Translations under genes and position numbers: made by a program | Notes under the pieces: model-generated | Told to the model about the DNA's origin: nothing | Databases searched by the model: none | Seen by the model: only the letters and a program-made list of their open reading frames with translations | Source: CAYLPU01 sp964385635 | GTDB lineage: Bacteria > Chloroflexota > Anaerolineae > B4-G1 | Reading direction: 5' to 3' | Assembly (NCBI GenBank): GCA_964385635.1 | Contig: CAYLPU010000164.1 | Location: forward strand, 1-6,574 | DNA length: 6,574 nucleotides | Shown: in pieces, positions 5,865-6,574 of the stretch | How the letters are laid out: every line of letters starts with the position of its first letter | Numbering within the stretch: the stretch's first letter is position 1

Positions 5865-5892
5865 CCTGCCCCGAGGTACTACCCGGGGCAGG
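5865..5892. repeat. GC-rich hairpin between the two repeat modules
   Basis: CCTGCCCCG (5865-5873) pairs perfectly with CGGGGCAGG (5884-5892). The interior also pairs after one bulged A (GGT with ACC), leaving a 3-base loop. It lies about 140 bp beyond the GxxExxY stop in the transcription direction. No U-run follows on either strand, so I do not call it an intrinsic terminator. It could be a structural piece of a repeat element. Confidence 0.55.
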
Positions 5893-5926
5893 CACCTCAG
5901 CGTATTTGGTCCGTCCTTCCCCCCTC

Positions 5927-5963
5927 TTGAAACACGAAGGTTCGAAAGGGCGAAGGGCGCGAA
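5927..5963. repeat. 37-bp dispersed direct repeat, copy B
   Basis: This is the second copy of the element at 5677-5713, with three mismatches in 37. It is immediately followed by TTCGTG-rich sequence from 5971, just as copy A is followed by the TTCGTG-rich tandem array. The whole module therefore appears to be duplicated. Confidence 0.8.
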
Positions 5964-5971
5964 GGTGCGCG

Positions 5972-6010
5972 TTCGTGTTTTTCGTGTCCTCTTCGACTAT
6001 TCGTGTTTCT
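5972..6010. repeat. 39-bp direct repeat flanking GxxExxY, stop-codon side
   Basis: It ends with CTTCGACTATTCGTGTTTCT and matches 6502-6540 at 37 of 39 positions. It lies 20 bp beyond the GxxExxY stop codon at 6031-6033. Further TTCGTG-containing units follow up to the stop codon. Confidence 0.9.
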
Positions 6011-6030
6011 GTTTCGCGTCCTTCGTGTTT

Positions 6031-6483
6031 CTAATTGACCAGTCGTTTGATCTGCAAGCGAGAAGCCCCAAAATTCAACAGCAGGCCCAACCTGCAACCC
6101 GATGCTTTGACATAGTTGAGGGTCTGCACATAGTCTTCCGGCGCCACCTGGCTTTTGGCTTTGATTTCGACCATCACGTTTTCTACAACGAAATCGGCTC
6201 GGCGGGTGTCAATCTGACGCTCCTTGTAGAAGATAGGTACTTTGACCTCACGATCAAACTCCAGGCCAGCCACTTGCAACTCCAACGCAAAAGCCCGCTG
6301 GTACACGATCTCTCGAAACCCCGGTCCCAGCGTTCGATGTACTTCTAACGCGCAGACAATGATCGCGCCGGTGGCGTCGTCAAAGTCGTATCCATGCGTG
6401 GAATACCCAGCGCGCCGCTCTTGTAGCACTACGCCAGTATTCGGTGATCTGCTCGTATTCGTATTCCAGATCCTTCTCAGCAT
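6031..6483 (-). CDS. GxxExxY family protein (PD-(D/E)XK nuclease superfamily)
   Basis: The 150-residue reading contains the whole conserved core of this family: IIVCALEVHR (41-50), LGPGFREIVY with the naming motif Gly55, Glu58, Tyr61, the nuclease-fold residues Asp97 (RRADF) and Glu106-Ile-Lys108, then QTLNYVKASGCRLGLLLNFG (120-139) and the KRLVN end. These acidic and Lys residues are present, so a nuclease site could form. The biological role of the family is not established to my knowledge. Members are usually about 120-140 residues. The N-terminus is uncertain. I list the in-frame ATG at 6483-6481, but its first 33 residues do not resemble the family. A better placed ATG at 6487 opens another frame with family-like sequence. 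A longer in-frame reading from TTG 6561 merely translates flanking repeats. The gene is bracketed by 39-bp direct repeats and looks unconnected to the exporter operon. Confidence 0.8.
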   Translation of the reverse strand: MLRRIWNTNTSRSPNTGVVLQERRAGYSTHGYDFDDATGAIIVCALEVHRTLGPGFREIVYQRAFALELQVAGLEFDREVKVPIFYKERQIDTRRADFVVENVMVEIKAKSQVAPEDYVQTLNYVKASGCRLGLLLNFGASRLQIKRLVN

Positions 6484-6487
6484 CCAT
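6380..6487 (-). pseudogene. Out-of-frame alternative N-terminus of the GxxExxY gene
   Basis: ATG at 6487-6485 has GGGGA seven bases upstream and opens a 35-codon frame ending at TGA 6382-6380. It begins MDAEKDLEYEYEQITE, which resembles the usual start of GxxExxY proteins. There, a short acidic/aromatic stretch ending in IT is followed directly by the II-AxEVHR helix. Here that helix lies 76 nt further on in another frame. Either a 76-nt insertion or an indel has split the gene, or the downstream YDFDDATGA is an alternative start of the same kind. Confidence 0.4.
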
Positions 6488-6501
6488 TTCTGCTTCCCCA
6501 C

Positions 6502-6540
6502 TTCGTGCTTTTCGTGTTCTCTTCGACTATTCGTGTTTCT
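6502..6540. repeat. 39-bp direct repeat flanking GxxExxY, start-codon side
   Basis: It begins TTCGTGCTTTTCGTGTTCTC and ends TATTCGTGTTTCT. It is the partner of 5972-6010 with two mismatches. It lies 15-19 bp before the candidate ATG codons of the GxxExxY gene. The remaining 34 bases to the window edge (6541-6574) show no recognisable feature. Confidence 0.9.
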
Positions 6541-6574
6541 TACTGAGAACCCCTGGCGCAACGGAAACCGCCGT

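Larger units (their letters stand above)
5497..6030. other. Gene-free, repeat-dense spacer between GxxExxY and the exporter
   Basis: No credible gene lies in these 534 bases; open frames on either strand merely translate repeats. It contains the possible exporter promoter, a 13-bp palindrome, a duplicated 18-mer, overlapping inverted repeats, a 37-bp direct repeat pair, a 20-bp tandem array and a GC-rich hairpin. One copy of a 39-bp repeat also flanks the GxxExxY gene. A recurrent organisation is CACGAA-rich sequence followed by TTCGTG-rich sequence, which are reverse complements; it occurs twice (5677-5850 and 5927-6030). Confidence 0.8.

Noticed and set aside
5522..5895. Minus-strand peptides with repeated KAEVQHEKPKCNTK-like sequence
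   Set aside because: They are translations of the 20-bp tandem array in successive frames. The period is not a multiple of three and no ribosome-binding site supports them.
6484..6561. N-terminal extension of GxxExxY to TTG at 6561
   Set aside because: The extra 26 residues mainly translate the 39-bp flanking repeat (NTNSRREHEKHE), the start is TTG, and no family resemblance is present.

Overview
The window looks like a GC-rich bacterial chromosome segment, most probably from Chloroflexota (Anaerolineae-like). I infer this from the long Thr/Pro linker between a kinase transmembrane helix and its exported domain, the zinc-ribbon/FHA/ABC protein, the PD40 fragment, the GxxExxY gene and the many short intergenic repeats. 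No marker gene confirms the taxonomy. All recognisable genes lie on the minus strand, so transcription runs from high to low coordinates.

Layout in transcription order. At 6031-6483 is a small GxxExxY (PD-(D/E)XK nuclease-like) gene. It has a disturbed N-terminus and is bracketed by 39-bp direct repeats. From 5497 to 6030 is a gene-free, repeat-rich spacer. It holds a 20-bp tandem array, a 37-bp direct repeat pair, two mutually exclusive inverted repeats and a possible weak promoter. At 2704-5496 is a 930-residue exporter half-transporter with a zinc ribbon, two FHA domains, an ABCG-type ATPase and six membrane helices. At 2416-2691 is a short PD40 (TolB-like beta-propeller) remnant. At 725-2365 is a complete membrane-anchored Ser/Thr kinase with an exported C-terminal domain. 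At 1-666 is a second kinase, about 86% identical to the first over its first 203 residues. It is interrupted by an amber codon and runs off the window.

How it may work: FHA domains bind phosphothreonine, so the downstream kinase(s) probably phosphorylate the transporter or a partner and control export. This matches the logic of mycobacterial PknF and Rv1747 (kinase plus FHA-FHA-ABC exporter). The substrate is unknown. Each kinase start is preceded, 14-15 nt away, by the same perfect 33-bp palindrome sitting next to the Shine-Dalgarno sequence. This is the most intriguing regulatory-looking structure here. The other leading oddities are the amber codon in kinase 2, the direct-repeat-flanked GxxExxY unit, and a G/C-run inverted repeat that now codes for a linker inside the transporter.
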